Positions 33,570-45,600 of a DNA stretch of 64,000 bases are shown here, piece after piece. Origin of the DNA: Gloeopeniophorella convolvens. Taxonomy: Eukaryota > Basidiomycota > Agaricomycetes > Russulales. Location of the stretch: assembly GCA_022496205.1 (NCBI GenBank), contig WTXD01000036.1, positions 1 to 64,000 on the forward strand, given 5' to 3'. Position numbers and translations under genes: made by a program. Each line of letters opens with the position of its first letter. The first letter of the stretch is position 1. Below the pieces are notes generated by a model. It did no database searches. It was not told the DNA's origin and saw nothing but the letters and a program-made list of their open reading frames with translations.

Positions 33570-33955
33570 GTTCTCGGCATTCTTTCGTCGCGGGCAAGCC
33601 ATCGGGACGTTCCGTGGCGGTGGGATATGCCAGCCTGCGATTGACGATGCCATCGCGAAGCTGCGCGCGGGCGCATGGGTGTGTACCAATCAGCTTGTGT
33701 CGAATTTGGCCACTCACTGTACAGCGCCCGCACAGATACACCTGTTCGGCGAGGGCAAGGTCTGCCAATCCAACACGTACAAGCCTGACCCGCAAACCGG
33801 CCGCTCGCGCCTCCTATGCTTCAAATGGGGCGTGTATTTGTCCTTCCCTCTCCCGGCACCGTCACTCGCTGACCTCTTTCTTGTCTGTCCCAGCGAGTGT
33901 ATCCTAATTGAAACGCCCCGCCCACCAACCATCGTCTCCATGTGGATTACTGGTA
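33570..33955 (+). pseudogene. Tafazzin-like acyltransferase fragment
   Basis: Three exon-like pieces join in phase: FFRRGQAIGTFRGGGICQPA...AGAW, then after an intron (GTGTGT...CGCACAG) IHLFGEGKVCQSNTYKPDP, then after another intron (GTATTT...CCCAG at about 33,894) ETPRPPTIVSMWITG. GGGI.QP, the EGKV motif and FKWGV are characteristic of tafazzin (cardiolipin transacylase). The N-terminal catalytic HX4D block and the C-terminal half are missing, and at about 33,960-34,005 the sequence changes to an unrelated gene copy. This looks like a truncated duplicate; the full gene would be elsewhere in the genome. Confidence 0.72.
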
Positions 33956-34004
33956 CGCGCCCACCCCAGGGCCCGCCCACCCATAAGCGCCGGTGTTGAC
34001 ACCG

Positions 34005-34165
34005 TTGGGGCTTGGCCGCCGCAAACGCCATGGGGCCCTTCCAGGGCATCATCCGCGTCGGGAGGACCGCTTTCCGTCAAGTAGATCCGGTCCTCGATCT
34101 CGAGGACTAGCCCCGTGTCCGAGGTTGGTTGGTACCGTGCAGTGCACTCTGACGGCGCTGTTAGG
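34005..34165 (+). pseudogene. Fragment of the ~180-aa family gene (copy of 23,776 locus)
   Basis: About 160 bp align with 23,948-24,110 of cluster member 1 (CTTG(A/G)CCGCCGCAAAC, CATCCGCGTCGGGAGGACCG, TCCGAGGTTG, TCTGACGGCGCT). Frame-breaking changes are present and both ends are missing, so it is a gene relic. It sits between the tafazzin fragment and the second F-box copy. Confidence 0.8.
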
Positions 34166-36482
34166 GATAAAGATATATACATGCTCCGTCTTATGGAATC
34201 GCGTGAACCATCAATGGTAAGACACGCATGCATGTCCCTCTTTTAGTTCATATTGGGATCGTGCGAGTCACACGAGGCCCTTCGGTCTGGGTGACGAAGA
34301 CGACAATGTGAGCATCCTCAGTTGCTGCTACGTAGTTAATAATGAACACATCCACATACCCGTTGCACCCTCTCCGAGCTTCTTGCCACTTGCTGAACAT
34401 GGTGCCCTAGTCACTGATGTAATCACTGTCGTAGTCCGCCTCCGAACCCTCCTCGTCTCCCGAGGAAAAGCCCTCAATCCCATCCCAGTGAAAAATGGGG
34501 ACAAGCTTTTTGAGCTTCTGTGCGTCGTCGAAGGGGATTGTGCAGCCACGGATCCCCAGCTTCTTGATTGGCACTCCCCAACTCTCCCGAAGCTTGATCA
34601 GACCTCTGATCAGATCAATGAGTCGTAGAGAAGCAGCATCGCTGACAGCAGCTGTGAGATCGAGCTGGATTAAGTAGAGGGATGTCAGCTGAGGGAAGAG
34701 GGATGGCTCCGCATGTGCAGTGTCGTGGCCTCCTTGCGATGACGTGGGCGGACTAGCCTGCTTCTCCGTGGCACCGTTTCTCGCGCGGGCAGCGGCATCG
34801 CTAGCAACACCTGTCGCATCCGAGCGAGCGGGCTTGGGGAACGTCATCACCCGAAGGAGTACGTCAGTGCGCTGTGAGTACACTTCCAGGGTCGTAACTT
34901 TGACGCATGGCTGGAAGAGGCGTGCCCACTGGTTGGCGTCAAAATTGGAGCAAAGGGAATGTACTTGTAGGAAGCTGAGGTCCGCTATGGAATGTACTGC
35001 GCACGCCTTGCGCATGACGTTGTACATCCAATGTTCGCCTGCATAGGTTTTGTCATAAAATTTCAGCTCCAGAGAAGTGTCGTCGACCGTGGTGAAGTGG
35101 TCTTGGTTCGGGAAGGGTGCAAGGCGCGAGGCACTTATCGTTGGTGCCGAAGATATACCATCGAGGTCAAGATAAAGTCTCTGGAATGTCCAGTCGGTCC
35201 TTCCGAAATGTGAGAAGGCGATAGGAGCAATTTCAGGCCACTGTGCAATTTCGGACTGCGCCTCGGCAGTAAAGTGCAGGTATAACTTAGTGAGAGTGGG
35301 CGTCTCCAGTAGTTTGGCCAGGGCCGCGAGGCAGGAGCTTGATCCAATAAGACGCAGAGAACGGAGGTGTGGGAGCTCGACGGTGCGCATCGGAGTGGCC
35401 TGTGGGAGCGGCGGGTGCAGACAATTGTCGAGACTGAGCACCTCTAAGGCCTGACCACTTTCGGTTAACAACTTGACAAGTTGATCCAAGCCGCCCGATA
35501 TGACAGAGGGATGATGGACCACTTCAGCGGTAACTTCGAGGTGGGTCAGATTGAGCTTTGGAAACCGGATCCACGGAACGCGATAAGAATTGAGGCAAAT
35601 CTTTCGCAACCTCGGTGCCTGCCCATCAAACAGCTTGAGCTCGACAGGTGCCGGTGACTCCCCGAATGCAGGAGATGACGAGAGCATTGTCCCCATTGTA
35701 GTCAAAGTGAGTTCCTCGAGGATTGGAGCTTCTGAGCGAAGGAGCCCGAACAATTGCGGATCGTCGTCCTCAATCTTGAAGATTAATGCACGGACGCGAG
35801 AGAAGTGCTGGGATATCATAGGGATAGTTTCAATGGACCGTTGGGAGCTGTAATTATGGGTGATGTCGATCGGCACCTGCTTTGACCGGGAAAGCACCTC
35901 GGGAAACCATTTCCGGTTGAGCCAGACTCCTTCAATCTTGTTCCACAAAGACGCGTCCTCCAATGCGACCTGCCGCCACTGCCGGCATACATGCATCACG
36001 GTAGCCCAACCAAGACGCTGCGCAGACGAGTTTGAGTATGCCATTAATCTTGATTGTCTCGAAGATGATGAAAGATGTGAGAGATGAGTTCGGAAGGGAG
36101 GAGCGAGATAGGGAGGAGCGCATTGAGCTGGGCATGTACTGAGCACAGGCGAACCTTGAGGCTTTCCGCCTCCTGCTCGAGAGCATTACGGGCCTCAGCT
36201 CGTGCGATGGGCGAGCGGATGGGGGATCTTGTCGCCAAGGAGTAGGCCGAGGGGACTTCAAGCTGGGTATCACCGAGGAACGATGTAGTCCTGTGGACGA
36301 GGCTCAGCTCCTGAAAATTTACATTAGCACCCAGGAGGGCCGGACTCACCCTAGGATTCCAGAAGGATTCACCACCATGTGCCTTGGTTCGAAAGGTAGA
36401 GGCGTGTAGACACTAAATTTTTCACGGTGACGGAGGGTTGCAATGGACAATTCATCCCGGGCGGGCCGCGTCGCGGCACAGC
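34165..36482. repeat. Segmental duplication, copy B (F-box unit)
   Basis: Partner of 27,355-29,555. Alignable from AAAGATATATACAT at the left to GGCGGGCCGCGTCGCGGCACAG at the right. In both copies relics or genes of the ~180-aa family lie on the left. Confidence 0.8.
34407..36310 (-). CDS. F-box/LRR-like protein, paralogue 2, with one frame break
   Basis: Collinear with the gene at 27,427: N-terminal heptad helix (SPIARAEARNALEQEAESL), F-box (PISLLPSELISHIFHHLRD; CRQWRQVALEDASLW), irregular leucine-rich segments and acidic tail (GDEEGSEADYDSDYISD). The acceptor TTTTCAG (36,311 on) and a GTGAGT donor 39 bp further define a first intron. Between the F-box helices, near 36,050, the frame shifts: HLRDNQD is followed by a stop, while LMAYSNSSAQRL continues in another frame. 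Compared with paralogue 1 (51 bp), this segment is 50 bp, so one base is missing. Either a recent loss of function or an assembly error; the remaining ~570 codons are intact. Confidence 0.75.
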
Positions 36483-37429
36483 CTCCGAGTCAGTGCAACT
36501 GTAGCATACGCTGCGCGAGCGGCTCTGCTGATGCGGGTCTCAACTCGACAACCTCACTGCAGAGGACCATGCAAGCCCACTGATACGGTGGCCTGTGGCC
36601 TGCTTTCGTGACTCCATCTGTGCCAACTTTCACCCAAACTGGTCCATTCCGATACAGCACTCCGGTGAGAGAGCATGCGCCACTGTCCCAGAGTCAAATT
36701 CATTCAATATTCACGGTCACCCCTCATGCCGTCCGAGTACCAAAGCATCTCTACGATGTCCCGTCGTATAGCTAGGGTGTGGTGCGACGACATTGTTAAA
36801 CCTACATGCACACGTGCACGGAGAAAGGAAGGCTCACCGAGGCTTGCTGTGGCGAGCTGAAGGTTGCCCTTGCATGCAAGACATCGGCGGTATCGCTTCT
36901 TGATTGTCTTGGGTCGTACTCGAGCGCGCGCTGTGCACACTCTTCCACAGCATCCCACCTACGCGTACCAGTGAACACAAGTCAGTTTTCAGATTCACAC
37001 TGAGAGAGCGCAATGCGCTATGACGCACTTTCCGATCTTGATCCGGGGAGCAGACAGGTCATATACATATGTATGGCGCGCGGCCCATACATTCTGACCA
37101 CGATCTGGTACTAACTTACTCGATTGCGTTGCTATACGCAAACGTACATAGGATCAAGGTCATCTTGTAAAATTGTCGGGACGTTTAAGCAGGTGCCGTA
37201 GCGCGCGGCCCTCAATCTGCAAGTTAAGCATCAGCCGTGAACAGGCGAAAAACTGAGGATATTCGTGGTAGCGCCTGTCAGAACCATCCCAGACCCCATG
37301 CTCACCTCGCGACCGGTTTCAGTCTCAAAGCCGTCTCGCTGCAAGACTCTTGCCGACCAATCTACAGTATGAAAACGACATGAAGAACAAGGACGTCGCG
37401 GTGTTCGAAGATATACGACCATTGGTTCC
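36483..37429. other. Gene-poor stretch right of the F-box duplication
   Basis: Open frames are short. On the minus strand 36,850-36,960 could read as a small Cys-containing exon (RYRRCLACKGNLQLAT) followed by a GTGAGC donor, but nothing continues it convincingly. Confidence 0.4.
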
Positions 37430-38205
37430 GGAACCCGCGCGGAGCTGGGGGATTGGTAACGCCGAGGGACTCCAAGACTCTTGCAGTCGCAGCAGGTTCT
37501 AGTGTGCAGAGCTCGAAGAGAGACGATTAAGGCAGCTACTGGGAAGCAGGTTGATTACCGGGACTGCGCTACAGGCGGCAGCGTCAGGGTCCCTCGACAT
37601 CGCGCAAGTGCTGTTGCGTGCATCGCACATTCGTGCTAGCACCATACAACTAGCGATTGCATATGCGAGGAGACTGTGACGAAGCGCGAACTGCACTGCA
37701 GCTCCGGGGTTGCCAACCTGCACGCAGACATCTACAGCACGCCAGATCCGCAGCGAAGAGGCCGGATGCATGTGCCCAGAATCAGAGGTCCCTGGACTTG
37801 TCTGCATACAGATTCTCTCAGATTTAGGGCGGGGGCGGCACAGGTCCCGAGTGGTGGCGAGATGACTTGCACGACAAGAGTACGCTGATCTCCGGAACTG
37901 CGCTGCAAGCAGCGTCATCATGGACACCTCGACGTTGTGCAAAAGCTGCTGCGTGTAGCACACGGCATCCGTGGCCGCACCATTCAAGCAGCAGTGACAC
38001 GAATTGAGGGGCCCACGAAGTGGTGCAACTTGGGGCACGGCTCCAGCTTTGCTGCCCCACTCGTCCACGTTATACCGACAACCAAGAGAGTAGATGTATG
38101 CATGCATGCTTTTGCACCACAAGAGTTTGTAAGCCCATCTGCTCACCACAGGTGCACTGCTCCACTTGACCAAGATACGGTGACGACGACCAGCGAGGCG
38201 TAGAG
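37430..38205 (+). pseudogene. Ankyrin-repeat gene remnant
   Basis: Two ankyrin-like modules are visible on the plus strand: LITGTALQAAASGSLDIAQVLL near 37,547-37,620 and LISGTALQAASS near 37,888-37,925. In the second, the expected continuation GHLDVVQKLLRV is in another frame. GTALQAA..G.LD.(A/V)..LL is the usual fungal ankyrin pattern. Stops and frame changes separate the modules and there is no start or end, so I call it decayed. Confidence 0.6.
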
Positions 38206-38802
38206 ATATCGGATGATCGTTTCCCAGAGACCGCGATTATACCGGAAACGATAAGGACAGCTGTCAGCTTGGAACTTCGGTAGAGGTACAGACAGGCGGG
38301 GCCGGGATGTTACAGTTGGCAAACCTCCAGTGTGAAGCAGGCGGGGTATAAGTACAGGCGGAGGGCTGGTTGCGATTGGCCAGGGTTACCACGTGCCGTA
38401 TAGTTACATAATTCTAAAATGGGGTTGCAAATTGAAGCTCCGTGAGATATGGGCGGTGCCGACGCGAGTCACCGTTATGAGTCTCAGGCCCTAGGACAAC
38501 CACTACACCATGACATGCCTATGAGGGGCGCGAAAGGCGTTTGAACTATCAAAAGACTCTGGTGTCTGTGCAGCTCGTCCTGCAAGCAAGGAGGCTGACT
38601 ACCGAGCTTCGAATCCATTGGCCTCCCGCGGTCAGCCTCTAGTCAGCCCCCTTGTGAGTATATGTATACTGCGTGGCCGTTTCTCTCTGGTCTCTTGCTC
38701 CGCAACTTCGCCTGGTCATCACTCGGCGACACTTGGAACATTCTCATCCCGCTTTGAGAAGTCAGGATCCGGCAAGAAGCCTGCTGTGTCCTCGGATCTG
38801 CC
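38206..38802. other. Intergenic stretch before the Ser/Pro-rich gene
   Basis: No exon supported. It should include the promoter of the gene at 38,803; no clear TATA box was found. Confidence 0.4.
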
Positions 38803-40375
38803 ATGTTTACCTCTCCTCGTGCACTTTCTCGGTCGACGTTGGTTTCCCCGACCGGCACACACACTGCCCAAACTCAAATATCACAGCCCTCAATCCCAGC
38901 CTCGACCTCGCTCTCCACATCCCGGCGTAATCGTGCGCAGACCTTATCTCGACCTCATGCCTCCTTCGCCCGTCTCTCGTCCGACATTACGTCTGCGACG
39001 CGCCGCATGCTTTCAGGGTCATCGCCGCGCAGCGGTGCAAGGCATAGCACGGACGTGTGGACTCCCACTGCTTTCGCGCCTCTCACTCCGCACACGGCTC
39101 CTCGTCCTATGCACGCGTCGCCGTCTCGCTCTCAGCGGACGCCGGATTCCCCACGCAAGGGCGCACACAACGTGACATACACCCATGGCCTTGTATCTCC
39201 CATCTCTCCGCCTACTCGTCGTCTCCGCCCTTCGTCTGTGCATTTTTCTCGACTGCCCGTTTCTCCGTTCTTGTCCGTTTCGCCTCCGCGACGCAATACC
39301 CCCGGACCTGTTAAGTACGATACCCTAGGATACTCCACCCCGGTCTTGGACGCCCGCCCAGCGTACGCCACCCCGCCGTCTTCCTCTCGCGCCCAGTATA
39401 CCCTTCCAGATCTCTTCAACTCGCCCGTGGACTCTCTTCATGGCCAAACTAAGGTTCTTCTCGACTGGCATGAGTATAACGCTCCTCTCATCTCGGCCTT
39501 CCACGATGGACCTCTGTCCTCGTCTTCCTCATTCTCGTTCTCGGCTACAGAAAGCGGGTCCGACTCTCTCTTTAGCCCGACGGCGCTGCAGTTCTTCATT
39601 GCTGAGCGCGATGTCCAAGCGGAGTTCCCGACCACTTCGCCTCTTGTCAGAATGGTCCAGGCTTTGCGAGAGGAGTTCGGCGCTGGTACTACACTCTTCA
39701 GTACTCCGGCCCCGCGCGTGCAGGCTGCGGTTCGGGTGCCTCCCCCGAAGAAGGTGACGGTAATGCAGGCGCCTGAGGTGCAGCCGCAAACGGCGCAGGT
39801 TGAACGATGGCCGCTGGCACTGCACAGCTGTGCCAACTCGCGGGGCCTCCGGCGCACACCTGCTCAGCGCCTCGCCGAATCCGGACGCGCATCCACTCGT
39901 TCGCCACACACGGTCATCGCCCCTGGTACAAGTGCCGTCCAGACTGGTGCTCAGCCAAGTAACCCAACGCGTCCAGACGGTTTTCTGTCGGAACGTGCTT
40001 CCGCGCGTAGGTTTCCCACGCGCGAGCTGACGCAGCGCCTGGATCGTCCCAGGAGTGCACCGCCTATGCCGTTGCGGCCTTTCATCGAGGCTATGTCTGA
40101 GTCTGTCGTAGCGCCGAAGGCTGCGCCCCCAATGAGGGCAAAGTCGTTCCTGTCGCGCTTCACTGGGAAGGCCAAGCACTCTCCGCCCCCGACTGCAAGC
40201 TTGGAACTTCCTCCTGCCGGGCCTCAGCTGATGCGTAGCAACACGACGGGAAGGCGGGGTGAGACTTTCCCCTTCCTTTCAATGATGCGAAGTCAAGTTC
40301 TGATGTCTCGTGTTATTAGGTGAACGCGGCCTGCCCCGTCTGAGGTCAATGAAGAATATATTTAGGAAGATATAG
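38803..40375 (+). CDS. Ser/Pro-rich protein of unknown function (~503 aa)
   Basis: Exon 1 38803-40258, intron 40259-40319 (GTGAGA...TATTAG), exon 2 40320-40375, ending GLPRLRSMKNIFRKI. Reading through the intron would instead end at 40,323, so the basic C terminus depends on the splice. Most of the protein is disordered and rich in Ser, Pro, Thr and Arg (SRSTLVSPTGTHT, SPSRSQRTPDSPRKG). One compact part at about 205-310 (LPDLFNSPVDSL, VLLDWHEYNAPLISAF, FFIAERDVQAEFP, LVRMVQALREEFG) may be folded. Many SP/TP sites suggest phosphorylation; this is inference. ATG context CCATGT. No family recognised. Confidence 0.75.
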
Positions 40376-40634
40376 ATAGCTGGGAGCACCTTTATCCTGA
40401 ACGAGTTGCTGGTGCCACAATCGATTGCTATTATAGGATGGGGTATGATTGAGAAGTCTCGGACTTTGGGACGTTGATGCGCGGGGTGAGATTGACGAAA
40501 GAGTCGAGCAGGGCAGACCTGGGCACAACTCGCGGTGCCGGACAATGCCGGCCGGCAGCGTGCTTCATCTCCACAGCCTGCGCGTCTCGTCATTACATTG
40601 AACGCCTCTTCTCTTTCTCCACCACCTCTGCGCG

Positions 40635-42351
40635 ATGAGTTCTGAATACTCAGTAATTGACTCGCGCCCAACGTATCCTCATGTACAAACGACATGTTCA
40701 TCATGTCGCTTCCAACTCGAATTCCCCGTACCCAACCCGCCGCCCAAACCTGCCGCTATGCTCAGTGTGCGCTGCTGTAGCTGCAAGTCCACCTTCTCGC
40801 ATGTCTTCTATCCCCAACAAGTGCCACAGCAAATGCTGAGCACCGCGGGGCCGTCGTCGCAGGGATCCGCCCCAACACCGCCGCCGCGACGAGGACGGAA
40901 GATTGGTACGCAAGAACGGCCGCTCGAGACCGGATACTACGATCTGCTAGGCGTGCCAGTCGACGCCACCCCCGACGACATCAAGAAGGCATACCGTGCG
41001 TCTTGAGCCTTGCCGTCCGTTCCCCGCTGACCGATCGCGGCGGGTCGCGTGCAGGCCGCCTCGCGATCAAGTACCACCCCGATAAGAACCGCGACGACCC
41101 GAACGCAGAGGAGCGCTTCAAAGCCATCGCGATCGCGTATCAGACGCTCTCCGACCCCGCGCTGCGGCACAAGTACAACGAGTTTGGGTCAAAGGAGACC
41201 GCGCCCGAGGGCGGCTTCGTCGACCCGGAGGAGGTTTTCGGTGCAATCTTCGGCGGGGAGCGCTTCGCGCCACTCATCGGACAGCTCTCGCTCGCGCGGG
41301 ACATGAAGACCGCGCTTCAGGAGGCGGACGAGATGGAGGGCGACGGCTCGGCGCCCGTGGTGCGCGACGCCAAGGGCCGCGAAGTACTCAGTCCCGAGGA
41401 AAAGGCACGCCGAGACGAGAAGGCGCGCAAGTCTGCTGCGGAGGTGCGTCTGCTTCCCGCAACTGGCGACGCTGCGGTCACTGACGAGCACGCGTTGTGC
41501 AGAAAGCGGCGGCGCGCGAGGACCGCGTGCAGAAACTTGTCGAGAACCTGCAGCACAAGCTCGGCATCTTCACTGAGAACGCGACTGGTCCGAATGACCC
41601 TGAGGTCATCAACTCCTGGCGGACGATATGCTCGCTAGAGGCCGAGTGCGTTACTGCTGCGCATTTTTCGTGGCCCTGCTGACACCTCTCTGACACTCGC
41701 AGAGAATTGAAGGGCGAATCATACGGCGTGGAATTGTTACATGCCATCGGATTCGTCTACACGGCGAAAGCCAAGCAGTTCCTCGCCTCCAACCAGACCT
41801 TCCTCGGCGTCGGTGGCTGGTTGCACAACGTGCAGGGCAAATACCACGTATTCTCCGAGACGTGCGTCCATTATTATCTGTCACAGCCCTAACTAAAACA
41901 GCGCGTAATATTAGTGTATCAACGCTCCGCTCTGCAATTGAGCTCAAGGCCGTCTTCGATCAGATCCAACAGGCTGAGCAATCCGGCACCCTCAGTCCCG
42001 AAGAGAAGAAGCGTCTCGAGGAGCAGGCTGCGGAGAAAGGCCTCCAGGCGCTCTTCAAGGTTGGCTTCCACTCTCCTTTCCCGTGATATCCTCATTGAAC
42101 GGCGGTTTCTCCAGGGCACAAAGCTGGAGATCGATTCTGTGCTGCGCGAGACGTGCGACCGCGTCCTGAACGACCCATCAATATCGCGCGAGAAGGCCGC
42201 GTTGCGCGCTGTGGCCCTACAGATTCTGGGCAACTCGTTTGCGGCCGTGCGGAACGAGCGCGACGAGGTGCGCGAGGAGAGCGAGTACGTGCGGGTGGAG
42301 ACGAAGAGCAGCCGGCAACGTGCGCAGTCGCACGCAGGGGCCTCGCCATGA
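40635..42351 (+). CDS. DnaJ/Hsp40 co-chaperone with X domain (CAJ1/DJP1 type)
   Basis: Six exons (40635-40995, 41055-41443, 41503-41645, 41703-41861, 41915-42059, 42115-42351) give 477 aa. A CxxC..CxxC-like N-terminal stretch (TCSSCRFQ, VRCCSCKSTF) precedes the J domain (ETGYYDLLGVPVDATPDD, YHPDK with intact HPD, AYQTLSDPALRHKYNEFG). DPEEVFGAIFGGERF and the DnaJ-X region (KGESYGVELLHAIGFVYTAKAKQFL, WLHNVQ) follow. CAJ1/DJP1 proteins stimulate Hsp70; DJP1 helps peroxisomal and mitochondrial protein import. The cysteine-rich N-terminal extension is not part of yeast CAJ1. Convergent with NBS1, with less than 300 bp between stops. Confidence 0.9.
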
Positions 42352-42639
42352 TAACGGTGCTCGCCACGCAATCACCGCCCCGAGAATAGAGGTAATCCCT
42401 TCCTTGCACTCCACTGTATTCTAGGAACCACGCACTTAGTACTGTACATACGCGCGGAATTGTTTTGCATGCCCGGCTGCGTCTCACATCCAGCACCAAC
42501 ACGAACAATATGACAAAATTGACAATCCGTCGAGATGCTGCGATGCAGACATGAAATCCGATCCAGAAGGGGATGACGCGAACCTAAAAGTAAAACAAAA
42601 CCATATATATGCGCAGCCGAACATCCAACGCGACCGAGA

Positions 42640-45600
42640 CTATCGCACGCGCCCCTTCTTGCGCCCCCCGAATCCCTTGAACACCGCGTCGTCCGAGTCG
42701 TCGTCCGCCTCCACCCGTGTGTCCGCCTTGCGCTTCGCCCCGCGCAGGCTCTCTGAGCCCTGCGACGAGCGCAGGGTCACCGTCGACCCAACGTCCCTGT
42801 CCTCGTCCGGCGTGATCACGTCCGCCTGAGACCCGCTCGCGAGTCCGGGGGTACCACTGGCATTGCCGTCGTCGTCCTCATCGAGCTCCATGACCACCGC
42901 GGCGGCATCCTCGTCGTCGTCGTCCGAGATGAAGAGCGCGGGTTGCTTGCCCTTGCTGCGGGCAGGAGTCTTCGCCCTCGCGGTGGTCGCTCTAGTTTTC
43001 GGCGCGGGGGTTGCCTTGGTCTTTCTCGCGGGCGCCTTGGGCTTGGGCTTGGGTTTCGCCGGGGAGAGCGTAGGTGCGAGCAGGTCGTCGTCGTCATCAT
43101 CGTCATCCTCCTCGATGCTCGCGATCGTAGGCGCGTGCGAACGCCCGCGTGCCTTTGCCTGCGTCTTAGACGGCGGCTTGGACTTGCTGCGCGGAGGCGG
43201 CGGGTGCGCGACAGTGATGTCGCGCGACTCAGACATGCTCTGCGAACCCGACGCACCAGACTTCCAATACGCTGCAGGCGCATGTCAACACCGCAGACAT
43301 TGGACCAGTCGAGACAAGGAGACGCACCGTGCCCAATGCCGTAGTCGTTCTCCTCGCTCACAACGAGCTCAACGGTGTCCGTGCGCGATGGCGCGCTTTT
43401 CTGCCGACCGAGTGGCGTCAAGCTATGTGACTAAGGGCGTAACAGGACCACCCACCTTCTTGAACTTCTTGAAGTTCTGCCGGCCGAGCCACTCCGGACG
43501 CGTCTCGTCGCTGGCGCGCACGTACGGGTGCTTCGCGCTGCCCCGCTGAACATCCATCTCGACCACGACCATGAAGTTTCCGCGCACGCCGACATCGCCA
43601 AAGTCGTCTATCGCGTCCCATGGCGCGACTATCGGCGCCGCCGGGGCGATGGCCTCGGTGTTCGGCTTGGTGATCCGCAGCTGGTTGAACTCGCGGTCGA
43701 AGTCGTCCTCGTGCTTCTTGCCGCGCTTGGTCGAGTTGACTGCCTTGAGGAAGTTCTCGTCCGTGTCGAGCTTGTTACTTGAGGTCTTGGAAGACGACGG
43801 CTTGGTGGGCTTCGTCCCCGAAACCGGCTTCGGTGCCTGGGTTTGTGTCTGGGCGGCAGAGGCCGGTTTGGCTTGGGCACTGGAAGGGATTGCTGGCGCT
43901 GGCGCAACAGCGTTCGAGTCCACCGCGCGGCGCTTCGGTCTGTGCGTGCTGGCCTCGGCGCCAGTTTCGGCGCTTGCCGTGGCATCCGCCACCTCGACGC
44001 CTTCGTCGCCGGCTCTCCTCTTCGTCCCTCTCTGGGCATGGTTCTGGCTCTGGCTTTCCTCTTCTTCCGCGACAGCGGTCAGCATGCCGACCCGCATGCC
44101 TTGCGTCTCTGTCTCCGCCTGCGTTTGACTGATGCGGTCAGGGTTGCTCGCGTTAAACAGGTCCTTGTATTTGTCGAGCTGGGAAGGCCGGGTCTGCGGG
44201 GTGGGATGGGTCGTAGTCAAAGTTGACGCCAGGGATGGATCAATCCCCATAATCGCTCTCCGGCGCGGTGGAAGCTTGCGCGTCTGCGAGACGGGCTTCT
44301 GGGAGACAGGCTGAGATGGAAGCGTGGCATGAGCCTCTGGAGTGAAGAAGCTGAGTGCGCTTACAGTAGGTAGCTGACCAGGTGCAGGGGGCGCCTCAGA
44401 AGTAACAAGCGTTAAAGTGGGAAGTGGATTGTGAGCATCCGATCCTCCCGCTATCGCAGTGTTGTCGTCGACTCCAACTGACGTCGCACGCTTTCGTTCC
44501 ATCGCTCGTCTTGGTGGGAGCTGGATATCAATTAGCGTAGAGTCGGGTGCGGCGAGTCAGCACATACACGACGGGTCAACGGGGCATCCTTGTTCTCTGA
44601 CACGGACGTCCCAGATGCAGGCGCAGCAGTTGATGTGGGTTGTTCTGATTGTGCCTGTGACGAACTCCTAGCCCTTCGTGAGGGTGTAGGTCGCGTAGTA
44701 GGAACAGAAGGCTCCTCCGAAAAGGTATTTGGGATAACATCGGGGAGTGGCGATTCCTCTGCACCTATGTAAGCACCCGTGCTTATAGGACTGAGCAAGT
44801 AACCCACCTTGATTGGACTGCCCATTGGTAGATGCTGACTCCACATAAAAGGTGTCGACGTTCGCAACAGCCTGTAATATGTTTTCAGCCTGAATGAACT
44901 CAAGGTTTAATCTGCCAGCAATTGCGTGAGCCCTGAATCTTGAAAGTAGTCCCAGTACGGCGAGTACGCACTGCTTGGCCTCAGAGACGATCTCCTCCCA
45001 ATCCTCAATGCCGACGGCCAAGTGCATCGCCTCACTATCCGCTACCAACACTACCTTCTCACTCGTGTTCTTAGCCCATGCTTGCGTCTTGAGGCTCCGC
45101 CGGCCTGAGACACCACGTCTCACGGTGAACGTTTCGTATTCTGCGCCTCCTTGGGTGACGAGCTCCCGGTACCCTACGGGTACCTCAAGACCCTTCTCGC
45201 CGAAGAAGACAAAGCGGTAACCCTTGAACATATCAGTTCGGGTTTCGTTCTGTTCCCAAGTCTTAAATGTCTTGAGAGCTGGAGGAAGGTGGGCAGCGAA
45301 GCTGGGCCGGAATTTATTCTCGGATGGCAGGACAAAATTAAATTCCAAAGCACGAGGAGACTCGCGAGGATCCAGGATGGAAAGCTCGATGAGTTCAGAG
45401 AGCCATTCGGGCTTGACAAGCTTTGCAATACACAGCAGGGAGGTCATATGTGCTGGAGTTAGGGAATACGAAGGGACCAGATGGTGCGTGACGGCCTGGC
45501 TCAGAGATCGTGCAACATGGATTCCTTCAATGCAGCGTCAAGTGGCTGAAGGTGTTCGGAGGCTGCTGTGCAACGTACCAAGGGACGCACAACCGTCGAT

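Noticed and set aside
37499..38173. 224-codon minus-strand frame
   Set aside because: It is antisense to the ankyrin-like plus-strand remnant and has no motif of its own.
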